33,800 nt of DNA from Acidimicrobiia bacterium. GTDB lineage: Bacteria; Actinomycetota; Acidimicrobiia; Acidimicrobiales; Aldehydirespiratoraceae. This document shows, one piece after another, positions 8,488-17,453 of this stretch (position 1 is the stretch's first letter; each line of letters begins with the position of its first letter). The notes below the pieces were generated by a model. That model was not told the DNA's origin and searched no databases. It saw nothing but the letters and a program-made list of their open reading frames with translations. The stretch is taken from positions 1-33,800 of the forward strand of contig JAUIML010000009.1 in NCBI GenBank assembly GCA_030432715.1, read 5' to 3'. Both the position numbers and the translations under genes were made by a program.

Positions 8488-8804
8488 CCGCCATCGGCTT
8501 CGTCGTGGCCGCGGCGCTCGGTGGGGTCATCCGGTGGCGGACCGCCTCGGCGTTGGGTTGGATCGACGGCACGCTGGCCGTCAACCTCGTCGGCTCCTTC
8601 GTACTCGGGCTGCTGATGGGCCAGGGCGATGCCACCACCACGGTGGTCGGTGTCGCCGGGCTGGGGACGCTCACGACCTGGTCGACATTCATCGCCGAGG
8701 TCGTCACGGAAGCCGCCGCCGACCGGAAGCGGGCGGTCTTCTACTTCACGGCGTCGCTGGTCGGCGGCGTGGCCGCCGCCTGGTTGGGCCTTCAGCTCGG
8801 CTGA
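8484..8804 (+). CDS. crcB: Fluoride channel CrcB/Fluc, second copy
   Basis: Overlaps the first copy (ATGA); LGGVIRWRTASALG, TLTTWSTFIAEV. Confidence 0.92.
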   Translation: MTAIGFVVAAALGGVIRWRTASALGWIDGTLAVNLVGSFVLGLLMGQGDATTTVVGVAGLGTLTTWSTFIAEVVTEAAADRKRAVFYFTASLVGGVAAAWLGLQLG

Positions 8805-9436
8805 GGGGCCCGCCGGGCCACACACCAGGTGCCGGAACCGGCCCGTGACGCCTCGGCGACCCACTGGCCGGGTAGCGCCTCGACCACGGCCTCGGCCGAC
8901 AGATGGATCGGCGTGGCTTCACCGACGGTGTTGACCCACACGATCGCGCCGGCGTCGGCCAGTACCCGATCGACCTCGGCGGGGAACAGGAGCATGTTGA
9001 GCAGCACCAGCACGTCGACCGAGTCGTCGGCGAGGGGGAGACGGCTCGCATCGGCCCGAGTCCACGGGGCCAGCCCGGCCGGGGCCTGGGCCAACATCCC
9101 GGCCGACAGGTCGACGGCGGCATGCACCGGCCGGAAACGACTGATCACCTTCGTGCCGATACCCGTTCCCGCGCCGAGCTCGACCAGGACTCCGTCGGGG
9201 AGGTCGACCCGCTCGAACACGTCCTCGAGGGCGACGAGCCGCTCCGGGACATCGTGGGCATGCCAACCGTCGGCCATCGAATCGAAGAGCGCCTGCACCG
9301 CCGCCGCCTGCTCGCCGCCGAATTCGGCCCCCCTCGCCATCTCGTTGGTCACCACCCGCATGGGGTGGTCGTGGTGGGCCGGCTCGAGGTGTTCGAGTGG
9401 GCGCACGGGATCGAGGTGGTGCACCGTGCCCGGCAT
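8792..9436 (-). CDS. Class I SAM-dependent methyltransferase
   Basis: VLVELGAGTGIGTKVISRF, AVDLSAGMLAQA, LPLADDSVDVLVLLNML. Confidence 0.88.
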   Translation of the reverse strand: MPGTVHHLDPVRPLEHLEPAHHDHPMRVVTNEMARGAEFGGEQAAAVQALFDSMADGWHAHDVPERLVALEDVFERVDLPDGVLVELGAGTGIGTKVISRFRPVHAAVDLSAGMLAQAPAGLAPWTRADASRLPLADDSVDVLVLLNMLLFPAEVDRVLADAGAIVWVNTVGEATPIHLSAEAVVEALPGQWVAEASRAGSGTWCVARRAPQPS

Positions 9437-9438
9437 GT

Positions 9439-10728
9439 TCAGGCGGGGGCCGGAATCTCGGTCATGCCGCCCAGATACGGCAGCAGGACCTCGGGCATCC
9501 GCACCGACCCGTCGGCCTGCCGGTACGTCTCGATGATGGCCGCCCACACCCGCGGCACGGCGAGGCCGGAGCCGTTGAGGCTGTGGACGAACCGCGTGCC
9601 CTTCTCCCCCTCGGGCCGATAGCGGATGTTGGCCCGCCGAGCCTGGTAGTCGGTGCACCACGAGACGGACGACACCTCGAGCCATCGGTCGGCGCCGGGG
9701 GCGAAGACCTCGATGTCGAACGTGCGGGCACCGGCGCCGCTGATGTCGCCACAGGCGAGGTCGAGGACCCGGTGGGCGAGGCCCAGGTCGCTGATGGCCG
9801 ATTCGGCCCGACCGAGGATCTCCATGTGCATCTCCTGGGCCTGGTCGGGGGTGCAGAAGGCGTAGAGCTCGACCTTGTCGAACTCGTGCACCCGGAGGAG
9901 GCCCCGGGTGTCGCGCCCGGCCGACCCGGCCTCGCGCCGGAAGCACGACGTGTGGGCCATGAGACGCAGGGGAAGCTCGGCTTGGTCGAGGATCTCGCCC
10001 GCGACCATGGAGGTGAGGGGCACCTCGGCGGTGGGGATGGCCCACAGGTCGTCGCGCTCGAGATGGTAGGCATCGTCGGCGAACTTGGGGAGATGACCGG
10101 TGCCGATCATCGTCTCGGTCTTGACGACGGTCGGCGGCCTGACCTCTTCGAACGCATCGCGGTTGCGATCGAGCCCGTAGGCGATCAGGGCCCGGAGCAG
10201 ACGGGCGCCCGCCCCCCGGTACATGACGAACATCGAACCCGACATGCGCACGGCGCGATCCACATCGAGGATGCCGAGCGCCTCGGCGACCTCCCAGTGA
10301 GGGACCCGCTGATGGTCGGCGTAGCCGGCCGGGTCGAAGTTCTCGACCCGCAGCTCGAGGTTGTCGTCCTCGGTGAGACCGTCGGGGGCTTCGGGCGCAG
10401 GCATGTTCGCGACGTTGAGCAGCAGTGACCGGATGGTCGCGGCGAGGTCGTCGGCCTCGTCGCTGAGCGCCTTCTCGCGCTCGCCCAGGGCCCGGCTCTG
10501 GTCCTGGAGGGCGGCGGCATCATCGCCCCTGCCCTCCTTGTGGAGAAGCCCGACCTGTTTCGAGAGCTGTTTCACCTCGGCCCGGATGTCGTCACGCTCG
10601 GTACCGATCGCCCGAACCCGGGTGTCGAGCTCCACCACCTCGTCGATGGACGAGGTGTCATCCCCGCGACGCGCGATGGCGGCCTTGACCGCCTCCGGAT
10701 CGGTTCGGATGAGCTTGATGTCGAGCAT
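9439..10728 (-). CDS. serS: Serine--tRNA ligase
   Basis: MLDIKLIRTDPEAVKAAIARRGDDTSSIDEVVELDTRVR; class II motifs FRREAGSAGRDTRGLLRVHEFDKVE and NGSGLAVPRVWAAIIE. Confidence 0.98.
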   Translation of the reverse strand: MLDIKLIRTDPEAVKAAIARRGDDTSSIDEVVELDTRVRAIGTERDDIRAEVKQLSKQVGLLHKEGRGDDAAALQDQSRALGEREKALSDEADDLAATIRSLLLNVANMPAPEAPDGLTEDDNLELRVENFDPAGYADHQRVPHWEVAEALGILDVDRAVRMSGSMFVMYRGAGARLLRALIAYGLDRNRDAFEEVRPPTVVKTETMIGTGHLPKFADDAYHLERDDLWAIPTAEVPLTSMVAGEILDQAELPLRLMAHTSCFRREAGSAGRDTRGLLRVHEFDKVELYAFCTPDQAQEMHMEILGRAESAISDLGLAHRVLDLACGDISGAGARTFDIEVFAPGADRWLEVSSVSWCTDYQARRANIRYRPEGEKGTRFVHSLNGSGLAVPRVWAAIIETYRQADGSVRMPEVLLPYLGGMTEIPAPA

Positions 10729-10796
10729 GTCGAAGACGGTACCCGTTCGCTGTGGCCCCACCCGGCACATTCTCCCGGGGGCTGGAGGCGACCCGG

Positions 10797-11705
10797 CTAG
10801 GTGGCCTCGATCTCGGACTCCCGCGGCGGCTCACCGGCCGCGTCGAACGCCTGCGCCACGTCGGAGTAGGTGAGCCGGCCACCTTCGCGGCGCCGGTCGA
10901 GGTCGCCCTGGCGGAGGCGAGCGGTGTGACGGAAGAACCGCAGGGCGATCATGCCCCAGAGGTAGAACCCGCCGACCACCTTCATGATCGCACCGGCGAG
11001 CTGCTGGTCGTCGGTGGGGTTGATGCCCCAGAGGTTCGTCTCCTTGTCGTAGGCCTCGTAGACGACGCCCTCGGCGAAGGTGAGCCACCCCGCCGGCACG
11101 GTGGGCACGATCGACATCAAGAAGAGATAGACGAGCTTGCCGGGCTCGCTCATCTGGACTTCCTTGAGCGGGCCGAGCACGGGGAACCACATCAGCAGCG
11201 CCGAGAAGAACACGGCGAGGTGGATCATGTAGTGGAACGCGCCGTTCTCCGAACTCGTGTTGACCACGGCGCCCCAGTGGGTCAGCACCTGGAGGATGTT
11301 GAAGATCACGCCGGCCACGATCGGCCTCGTGAGCACCCCCAGGATCTTGGACGTGATGCCGCCGTCGAGCACCAGGAGGCGGGCGAGCCACTCGGGCATC
11401 GCCAGGAGCAACAGCGGAGGCACGATGAACGCGATCAGCAGGTGCTGGAGCATGTGGACCGAGTAGAGGTACTCCTCGCCGATGTCGTGCATCGGATAGT
11501 CGGCCGCGATCCAGAGGAGGACGACGCCGGCGAGGAAGTAGCGCTTCTGGGCGGTGGTGACCACCGGCTCGCCCTCGGCGACCACCAGCGGACCGATGGC
11601 GCGCGTGGCGTAGACGCCGAGCCCGACGATGCCCGCGATCAGGAGCCAGACCTCCGGGTGGGCCTCGAAGGCCCAGGGACTCACGGCGAGGAGGTTCGCC
11701 GCCAT
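10797..11705 (-). CDS. ctaG: caa3-type cytochrome c oxidase assembly factor CtaG
   Basis: Multi-TM; YLYSVHMLQHLLIAFIVPPLLLLAMPEW; last gene of the oxidase operon. Confidence 0.85.
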   Translation of the reverse strand: MAANLLAVSPWAFEAHPEVWLLIAGIVGLGVYATRAIGPLVVAEGEPVVTTAQKRYFLAGVVLLWIAADYPMHDIGEEYLYSVHMLQHLLIAFIVPPLLLLAMPEWLARLLVLDGGITSKILGVLTRPIVAGVIFNILQVLTHWGAVVNTSSENGAFHYMIHLAVFFSALLMWFPVLGPLKEVQMSEPGKLVYLFLMSIVPTVPAGWLTFAEGVVYEAYDKETNLWGINPTDDQQLAGAIMKVVGGFYLWGMIALRFFRHTARLRQGDLDRRREGGRLTYSDVAQAFDAAGEPPRESEIEAT

Positions 11706-11709
11706 GTCA

Positions 11710-12045
11710 TCAGGCCCAGAACTCGAACGCGGCGAGGGCGATGACGTAGACGCCGGTCGCCAGGATCAGCCCGCCCACGAACAGCTGGCTGAAGATCTTG
11801 TTGTCGAAGCGCAGGTGCATGAACCAGGTCGCCACCAGATAGAACTTCACGACCATCAGGAACATGAGCGTGGCGATGGTGACCGAAGTGTTCTCGAAGA
11901 TCGGCAGGGCCGACTCGAAGTAGGTCAGGACCTCGATGCCGGTGAAGACGGCGAGGATCAGGGCGATCTTGATGTAGGCCCAGTCGGACGGATGCTCGTG
12001 GGCATCGTCGTGGTCGACGTGCGGCTCGGTGAGGGTCTCGCTCAT
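11710..12045 (-). CDS. Cytochrome c oxidase subunit IV family protein
   Basis: YIKIALILAVFTGIEVLTYF...MVVKFYLVATWFMHLRFDNKIF. Confidence 0.9.
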   Translation of the reverse strand: MSETLTEPHVDHDDAHEHPSDWAYIKIALILAVFTGIEVLTYFESALPIFENTSVTIATLMFLMVVKFYLVATWFMHLRFDNKIFSQLFVGGLILATGVYVIALAAFEFWA

Positions 12046-12060
12046 GATCGGGTGCTCCGC

Positions 12061-12699
12061 TTACTCGACGGGGATCAGGTAGATGACGGTGAAGATGAAG
12101 ATCCACACCACATCCACGAAGTGCCAGTAGAGGCCGACGATCTCGACGGTCTCGGTGTTTTTCGGGGTCAGCTTCCCCTGTTTCGACGCCACGAACAGCG
12201 ACATGAGCATCACGATGCCGAGGCTCACGTGGACACCGTGGAAGCCGGTGAGGGTGAAGAAGGCCGAGCTGGCCGGGTTGTGGGTGAAACCGACGCCTTC
12301 CCGCAGGAAGCTCGTGAACTCGTAGACCTGACCGCCGATGAAGACACCGCCGAGCATGGCCGTGCTCAGGAGCCAGGCCCGGGTGGCCTGGTTGTCACCG
12401 CGAGTCAGCGCCGAAAGTGCGAGCACCATCGTGAGTGAGCTCATCAGCAGCACGAACGAACTCACCGACGTGAACGGGATGTCGAAGATGTCGGTGGGGA
12501 TCGTGGTGTTGTCGGGCCCCGGGCCACGGCGGGTCTTGTAGAGCAGGTAGGTCGAGATCAACCCGCCGAAGAGCAGACACTCGGAGCCGAGGAAGGCCCA
12601 CATCGCCAACTTGGTGTTGGAGATGCCGGTCGACGTGTGGTGCTCGTCGTGGCCATCGGCGGCGTGGGTGTCGGGACTGTCGATGGTCGCGGTCGCCAT
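12061..12699 (-). CDS. ctaE: Cytochrome c oxidase subunit III (canonical)
   Basis: WAFLGSECLLFGGLISTYLLYK, GFHGVHVSLG, GLYWHFVDVVWIFIFTVIYL. Confidence 0.95.
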   Translation of the reverse strand: MATATIDSPDTHAADGHDEHHTSTGISNTKLAMWAFLGSECLLFGGLISTYLLYKTRRGPGPDNTTIPTDIFDIPFTSVSSFVLLMSSLTMVLALSALTRGDNQATRAWLLSTAMLGGVFIGGQVYEFTSFLREGVGFTHNPASSAFFTLTGFHGVHVSLGIVMLMSLFVASKQGKLTPKNTETVEIVGLYWHFVDVVWIFIFTVIYLIPVE

Positions 12700-12701
12700 G
12701 A

Positions 12702-14723
12702 TCACTCGCCTCCTTCGGCGCCGGCGGTGACCGGTTCGCTGTCGTCGGCGGCGTGATCGTCGCCACCATCGTCGTCATCGTCGTGATGATCGTCGTGACC
12801 GTGGCCGTGGTCGGCATCGGGGTCGTCGACGGGCTCGAGCGCCCACGAGTAGATGGCGAGACCGGTGAGGGCGCCGCCGACCACGGCGAGCCACAGGTTG
12901 AAGATCAGGCCGTAGCCGATCAGGGGCAGGCCCAGGGCGAGCACGAGCGGCCAGAACGACGGCGCCGGCAGGTGCACGCCGGTGGCGGACCCGTCCTGGG
13001 CGGCCTCCTCGATGGTGGCGATGCGCACGACCCGCTTGTTCTCGTCGTACCCGTACTTGCGGTGCCACCACTCGTCTTCGCTCTCCACGACCGGGATCGT
13101 GTCGAAGTTGTGCTCGGGGGTGGGCGACGGCAGCATCCACTCGAGGCTGCGGGCATCCCACGGGTCGGGGCCCGGGGCCGGCAGGTCGGCTGCATCGCGA
13201 CGCGACTTCCACACGTTGAAGAAGAAGATGAGCACGCCGAGGGCGATGATGAACGAGCCGATCGTGGCGACCAGGTTCCAGAACTCGAAGCCGTAGCCGG
13301 CGGCGTAGGTGTCGATCCGGCGGCTCATGCCCTGCAGGCCGACCACGTGCATCGGGCCGAACGTCAGGTTGAAGCCGACCAGGATCACCCAGAAGTGGAC
13401 CTTGCCCCAGAACTCGTTGAGGCAATGGCCGAAGATCTTGGGCCACCAGAAGTAGAGGCCGCCCATCAGACCGAGCACGCCGCCACCGAAGATCACATAG
13501 TGGAAGTGGGCGACGATGTAGTAGGTGTCGGTCTGCTGGCTGTCGGCGGGAGCCAAGGAGTGGGTGACACCCGACAGGCCGCCGATGGTGAACATCGCAA
13601 CGGTGCCCACGGCGAAGAGCATCGCGGTGGTGAACCGCAACTTGCCACCCCACATCGTGGCCAACCAGTTGAGGATCTTCACGCCGGTCGGCACCGCGAT
13701 GAACATGGTCGACAGCGAGAACGCGGCGACCGAGAACGGCCCGATGCCCGACACGAACATGTGGTGGGCCCACACGCCCCAGCCCATGAACCCGATGGCG
13801 ATGCCGGAGAACACCATGAACGAGTAGCCGAAGATCGGCTTGCGGCTGAACGTCGGGATGATCTCGGAGATGATGCCGAAGCTCGGCAGGATGATGATGT
13901 ACACCTCCGGATGTCCGAAGATCCAGAAGAGGTGTTGCCAGAGCAATGGGTCGCCGCCGGTCTCCGGATTGAAGAACTGGGCGTCGAAGAGCCGGTCGAA
14001 CATCAGCAGGAACAGGGCGACCGTGATCACCGGCAGGGCGAACAGCAGCAGGAACTGCGTGACGAGCAGCATCCAGGTGAGCACGGGCATGCGGAACAGG
14101 GTCATGCCCGGCGCCCGCATGTTGAGCACGGTCACGATCAGGTTCGCAGCCGAGATCAGCGACGCGACACCCGCGATCTGCAGACCGATCACGTAGAAGT
14201 CGACGCCATGGCTGGGCGAGAACGCCAGCCCGCTGTTGGGTGAATAGCAGAACCAACCGCAGTCGGCGCCACCTCCGCCGACGATCCACGAGGTGTTGAG
14301 GAAGACCGCGCCCGAGATCCAGATCCAGAACGAAAGCGCGTTGAGACGGGGGAACGCCACGTCTCGCGCGCCGATCTGGAGCGGAATGAGGTAGTTCGCG
14401 AAGGCGGCGGCCAGCGGCATGATGAAGAGGAACACCATCGTGACGCCGTGCATCGTGAAGACCTGGTTGTACACCTCGGCCGAAAGGATCTGTCCGTCGG
14501 GTGCGGCCAACTGCAGACGGATGAGCAGCGCCTCGATGCCACCGACCACGAAGAAGAACATCGCGGCGACGCCGTACATGATGCCGATCTTCTTGTGATC
14601 GACGGTGCTGAGCCAGTCACGCCAGCCGTTGCCGCCCTTGGGGCGGGTGAGCGCGCCGAGCGGGCGTTCGACCGTCGCGGCTTCGCCCGATGTCAGGGCG
14701 AGGGGTTCTTCGGTGATCGCCAT
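12702..14723 (-). CDS. ctaD: Cytochrome c oxidase subunit I (canonical ligand set, extended C-terminus)
   Basis: FTMHGVTM, GHPEVYIIILP, WAHHMF, AHFHYV all present. Confidence 0.98.
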   Translation of the reverse strand: MAITEEPLALTSGEAATVERPLGALTRPKGGNGWRDWLSTVDHKKIGIMYGVAAMFFFVVGGIEALLIRLQLAAPDGQILSAEVYNQVFTMHGVTMVFLFIMPLAAAFANYLIPLQIGARDVAFPRLNALSFWIWISGAVFLNTSWIVGGGGADCGWFCYSPNSGLAFSPSHGVDFYVIGLQIAGVASLISAANLIVTVLNMRAPGMTLFRMPVLTWMLLVTQFLLLFALPVITVALFLLMFDRLFDAQFFNPETGGDPLLWQHLFWIFGHPEVYIIILPSFGIISEIIPTFSRKPIFGYSFMVFSGIAIGFMGWGVWAHHMFVSGIGPFSVAAFSLSTMFIAVPTGVKILNWLATMWGGKLRFTTAMLFAVGTVAMFTIGGLSGVTHSLAPADSQQTDTYYIVAHFHYVIFGGGVLGLMGGLYFWWPKIFGHCLNEFWGKVHFWVILVGFNLTFGPMHVVGLQGMSRRIDTYAAGYGFEFWNLVATIGSFIIALGVLIFFFNVWKSRRDAADLPAPGPDPWDARSLEWMLPSPTPEHNFDTIPVVESEDEWWHRKYGYDENKRVVRIATIEEAAQDGSATGVHLPAPSFWPLVLALGLPLIGYGLIFNLWLAVVGGALTGLAIYSWALEPVDDPDADHGHGHDDHHDDDDDGGDDHAADDSEPVTAGAEGGE

Positions 14724-14724
14724 C

Positions 14725-16020
14725 TCACTCCACCTCCGTGGCCGCGATGCGTTCATCGGACGGGCGGGGGCCCAGTGTCTCGAGGAAATCGATCACGTCA
14801 CTGATCTGTCGTTCGGTCAGGTTTCGGTTGGGCATGCCACGGGGCAGCTCGCCGTCGGCAAGGTCGTTCGCGAAGTTGGCTTTCACGTCGTTCGGATTGC
14901 GAATCCATGCGGCGAGATCGTCGCGGTTGAAGGTGCCGTCGTCGTTGTAGAGATCGAAGATGGCGCCGGCGAACGTGGTGTTGTTCGCGAAGTGGGTGAG
15001 GTTCGGGGCCGAGCCCGACACGACCTCTGCCCCGTCGTAGTCGAGGTCGTTGAGCCCGTCGACCAGATGGCAGGACGCGCACTGGGCGACGAAGGTGTCG
15101 AGGCCACGGAGGACGCCACTGGCATCCTCGGAGACGGTGGCGGGTTCGCCGGCCCGGTACGACGCGACATAGGGCTGGAGCTCTTCGCCGAACGTGGCCG
15201 GCGACATCTGCATGTCGATCCACTGCTGGAAGTCGGCTTCGTCCATCGCGATCGCCTGCATGCGCATGCGGCTGTGGGACAGGCCACAGAACTCGGTGCA
15301 CTGCCCGAAGTAGACGCCGGGGTCGTCGGCTTCGATCTTCCAGGGCGAGAACCGGCCCGGCACGGCGTCGCGCTTGCCGTTGAGACGGGGGATCCAGTGC
15401 GAGTGGATCACGTCTCGCGACGTGACCACGAGGTCGACCTCGACCCCGGTGGGGATGGCGAACTGTCCGGAGGTGACGATGTCGGCCGGCGGCAGGTCGC
15501 GCGGGTCTTCGAGCATCGATGCATCCAGATCGAACTCGTCGAGGTAGTAGCGGTACTCCCACCACCACTGCTGGCCGACGACCACGATGGTCGGGTCCCA
15601 CATGCGGGCCTCACCGTCGACCTCGATCTCGATGGCGGCGGCTTCGTCCTTGTTGATCGAGATGTGGGTGACGATCGTGAGGACCGCGATGATCACCATG
15701 ATCACGGCCGGCACGATGGTCCAGGTGATCTCGAGCGTGTTGTTGTGGGAGACCTGCTCGGGGAACTCGTCGTCGCCCTCGTAGGTGGGCACACGGTTCT
15801 TGAGGGCGAGCCACAGCACGGCGCCGCAGATCAGCACCAGGACGAGCCCGGCCACGATGAAGACCGGGAGGACCAGTCCGTAGATCTCGTCGGCCGTGCC
15901 GCTCTCGGGCTTCAGGGTGTCGAGTTCGGCGTCGCTCGCGCAACCGGCCAGCGTGAGGCCCAGAAGGGCGACGACACCTGCGCCGGGGATACGGCGCCAG
16001 AAGTTGGACTTGTCACTCAC
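14725..16020 (-). CDS. ctaC: Cytochrome c oxidase subunit II with fused cytochrome c domain
   Basis: Lipobox LTLAGCASD, CuA region GQCTEFCGLSHSRM, C-terminal haem motif CASCH; GTG start at 16020. Confidence 0.95.
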   Translation of the reverse strand: MSDKSNFWRRIPGAGVVALLGLTLAGCASDAELDTLKPESGTADEIYGLVLPVFIVAGLVLVLICGAVLWLALKNRVPTYEGDDEFPEQVSHNNTLEITWTIVPAVIMVIIAVLTIVTHISINKDEAAAIEIEVDGEARMWDPTIVVVGQQWWWEYRYYLDEFDLDASMLEDPRDLPPADIVTSGQFAIPTGVEVDLVVTSRDVIHSHWIPRLNGKRDAVPGRFSPWKIEADDPGVYFGQCTEFCGLSHSRMRMQAIAMDEADFQQWIDMQMSPATFGEELQPYVASYRAGEPATVSEDASGVLRGLDTFVAQCASCHLVDGLNDLDYDGAEVVSGSAPNLTHFANNTTFAGAIFDLYNDDGTFNRDDLAAWIRNPNDVKANFANDLADGELPRGMPNRNLTERQISDVIDFLETLGPRPSDERIAATEVE

Positions 16021-16855
16021 TGTCAGTCTCTCCGTCTGAGTGGTCGCCATCGCTGCCTTCGTCGCTGTGTTCCGCGTCGTCGCTGTGTTCCGCGTCGTCG
16101 CCGTGCTCGGAGTGGTGCTCTTCGAACTCACGCTCACCGTCGACGGCGGCCCACACGCCACCGCCGAGCACCGCCACACCGACGACGAGGGCGCCGCCGG
16201 CGATCAGGTTGCGGTTGAACTTGCGGTCCGACGCCGCCAGGGTGCCGAGCCCGAGGATCAGCACCGCGACGACACCGGCGATCACGACGGCCCCGAGCTT
16301 CGTGGTGTTGAGGAGGATGCGGGAGACGGCCAGCACACCCAGCGCGACCGCCGCGGCCCCGGCCGCCGGGATCTCGATCGGTGCCATGATCCGGTTGCGC
16401 AGGGCCCGATTGGCTTCGGGGTCGCCGGTCGCCCGGTCGGCCCACGCGTCCATCATCCACTCGACCGCGACCGCACCCACGATCACCAGGCCGGTGATGA
16501 AGACCGCGGTGTTGAGCACGAGGCCGATGGCCATCGTGCCGACACCGAACGCACCGACGACCGGCCAGAAGCTGCTGGTGACGGGTGTGGTGGGGGCGAT
16601 GTCGTCGACACCCATGTAGTCGGCCTGGTCGGCCGGGTCGGCGTCGCGGAAGAAGATGAGGGTGAGGGCGATGCCGATGGCCGACACTCCCGTGCCCACG
16701 AGCAGGCCGTAGCCGAGGTGCTCGCCGACGCCGCCCTTCCACCCGAGTGACAGCGGACCCATGTGGTTGCCGCCGCTGGTGTAGCCGTAGAGGACACCGG
16801 CCGTCACCAAGGCGACGCCGATGCCGAAGAAGAACTTGAAGCCCGTTGTGAACAT
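16013..16855 (-). CDS. Uncharacterised multi-TM protein within the oxidase operon, His/Asp/Ser-rich C-terminal tail
   Basis: 280 aa; overlaps the ctaC start by 8 nt; tail EEHHSEHGDDAEHSDDAEHSDEGSDGDHSDGETDSE. Confidence 0.8.
   Translation of the reverse strand: MFTTGFKFFFGIGVALVTAGVLYGYTSGGNHMGPLSLGWKGGVGEHLGYGLLVGTGVSAIGIALTLIFFRDADPADQADYMGVDDIAPTTPVTSSFWPVVGAFGVGTMAIGLVLNTAVFITGLVIVGAVAVEWMMDAWADRATGDPEANRALRNRIMAPIEIPAAGAAAVALGVLAVSRILLNTTKLGAVVIAGVVAVLILGLGTLAASDRKFNRNLIAGGALVVGVAVLGGGVWAAVDGEREFEEHHSEHGDDAEHSDDAEHSDEGSDGDHSDGETDSE
16061..16096. repeat. 18-bp in-frame tandem duplication encoding the acidic/His tail
   Basis: GTCGCTGTGTTCCGCGTC twice, then a diverged third copy GTCGCCGTGCTC. 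Confidence 0.9.
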
Positions 16856-16862
16856 CTGATCC

Positions 16863-17453
16863 CTACTTCGTGACGAAGATGACGTACCAGGCGATCGCGT
16901 ACATGGCGACGACTGTGTTCCAGTAGAAAGCGGCCGCAGCGACTGCGTCGGCCTTGCGCGGACCGAACTGCCCGATGACGGCCCGCAGGAAGGTGAGCGT
17001 GACGAAGCCGACGGCCGCGATCATGAACACGACGAAGGTGCCGAGCACGAGGAAGAACATGAACTCCGAGTTCGAGCCGGAAAGGGCGAACCCGCTGTCG
17101 TTGATGATGAACCAGAGCTGGTTGAACACCGCGGCACCGAAAAGACCCGAGAGGACCAGGGCGACCAGGGCGTTGGTGCGATCACCCGCGTTGATCGCCT
17201 GCACCGCCCATTGCACGGTGAAGATCGAGAGAATGAGGGTGGCGAAGACGAACCCGGCCGGGCCGAGCTCGACCGCACCGTCGGCGAACCACTCGGCTCC
17301 GTCGGTGCGGGCCTGGGCCCGTTCGCTGATGTAGACGAGCACGACGCCCAGGAACGCCATGAACGAGGCAGCCGAGGCGAACATCGTGCCGACCAGGACC
17401 GTGCGGGGACGGGTGACCTCAGCCGCGGGGAGACCGGTGGTGGTGGCGGTCAT
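16863..17453 (-). CDS. COX3-like membrane protein, degenerate
   Basis: Size and TM pattern of COX3; terminal AFYWNTVVAMYAIAWYVIFV where the canonical subunit reads YWHFVDVVWIFIF. Confidence 0.75.
   Translation of the reverse strand: MTATTTGLPAAEVTRPRTVLVGTMFASAASFMAFLGVVLVYISERAQARTDGAEWFADGAVELGPAGFVFATLILSIFTVQWAVQAINAGDRTNALVALVLSGLFGAAVFNQLWFIINDSGFALSGSNSEFMFFLVLGTFVVFMIAAVGFVTLTFLRAVIGQFGPRKADAVAAAAFYWNTVVAMYAIAWYVIFVTK

Noticed and set aside
8484-8804. Tandem crcB genes as a novel arrangement
   Set aside because: Paired Fluc/CrcB genes are a known configuration.
12753-14243. 496-aa plus-strand ORF
   Set aside because: Antisense to canonical ctaD; same shadow-frame composition.
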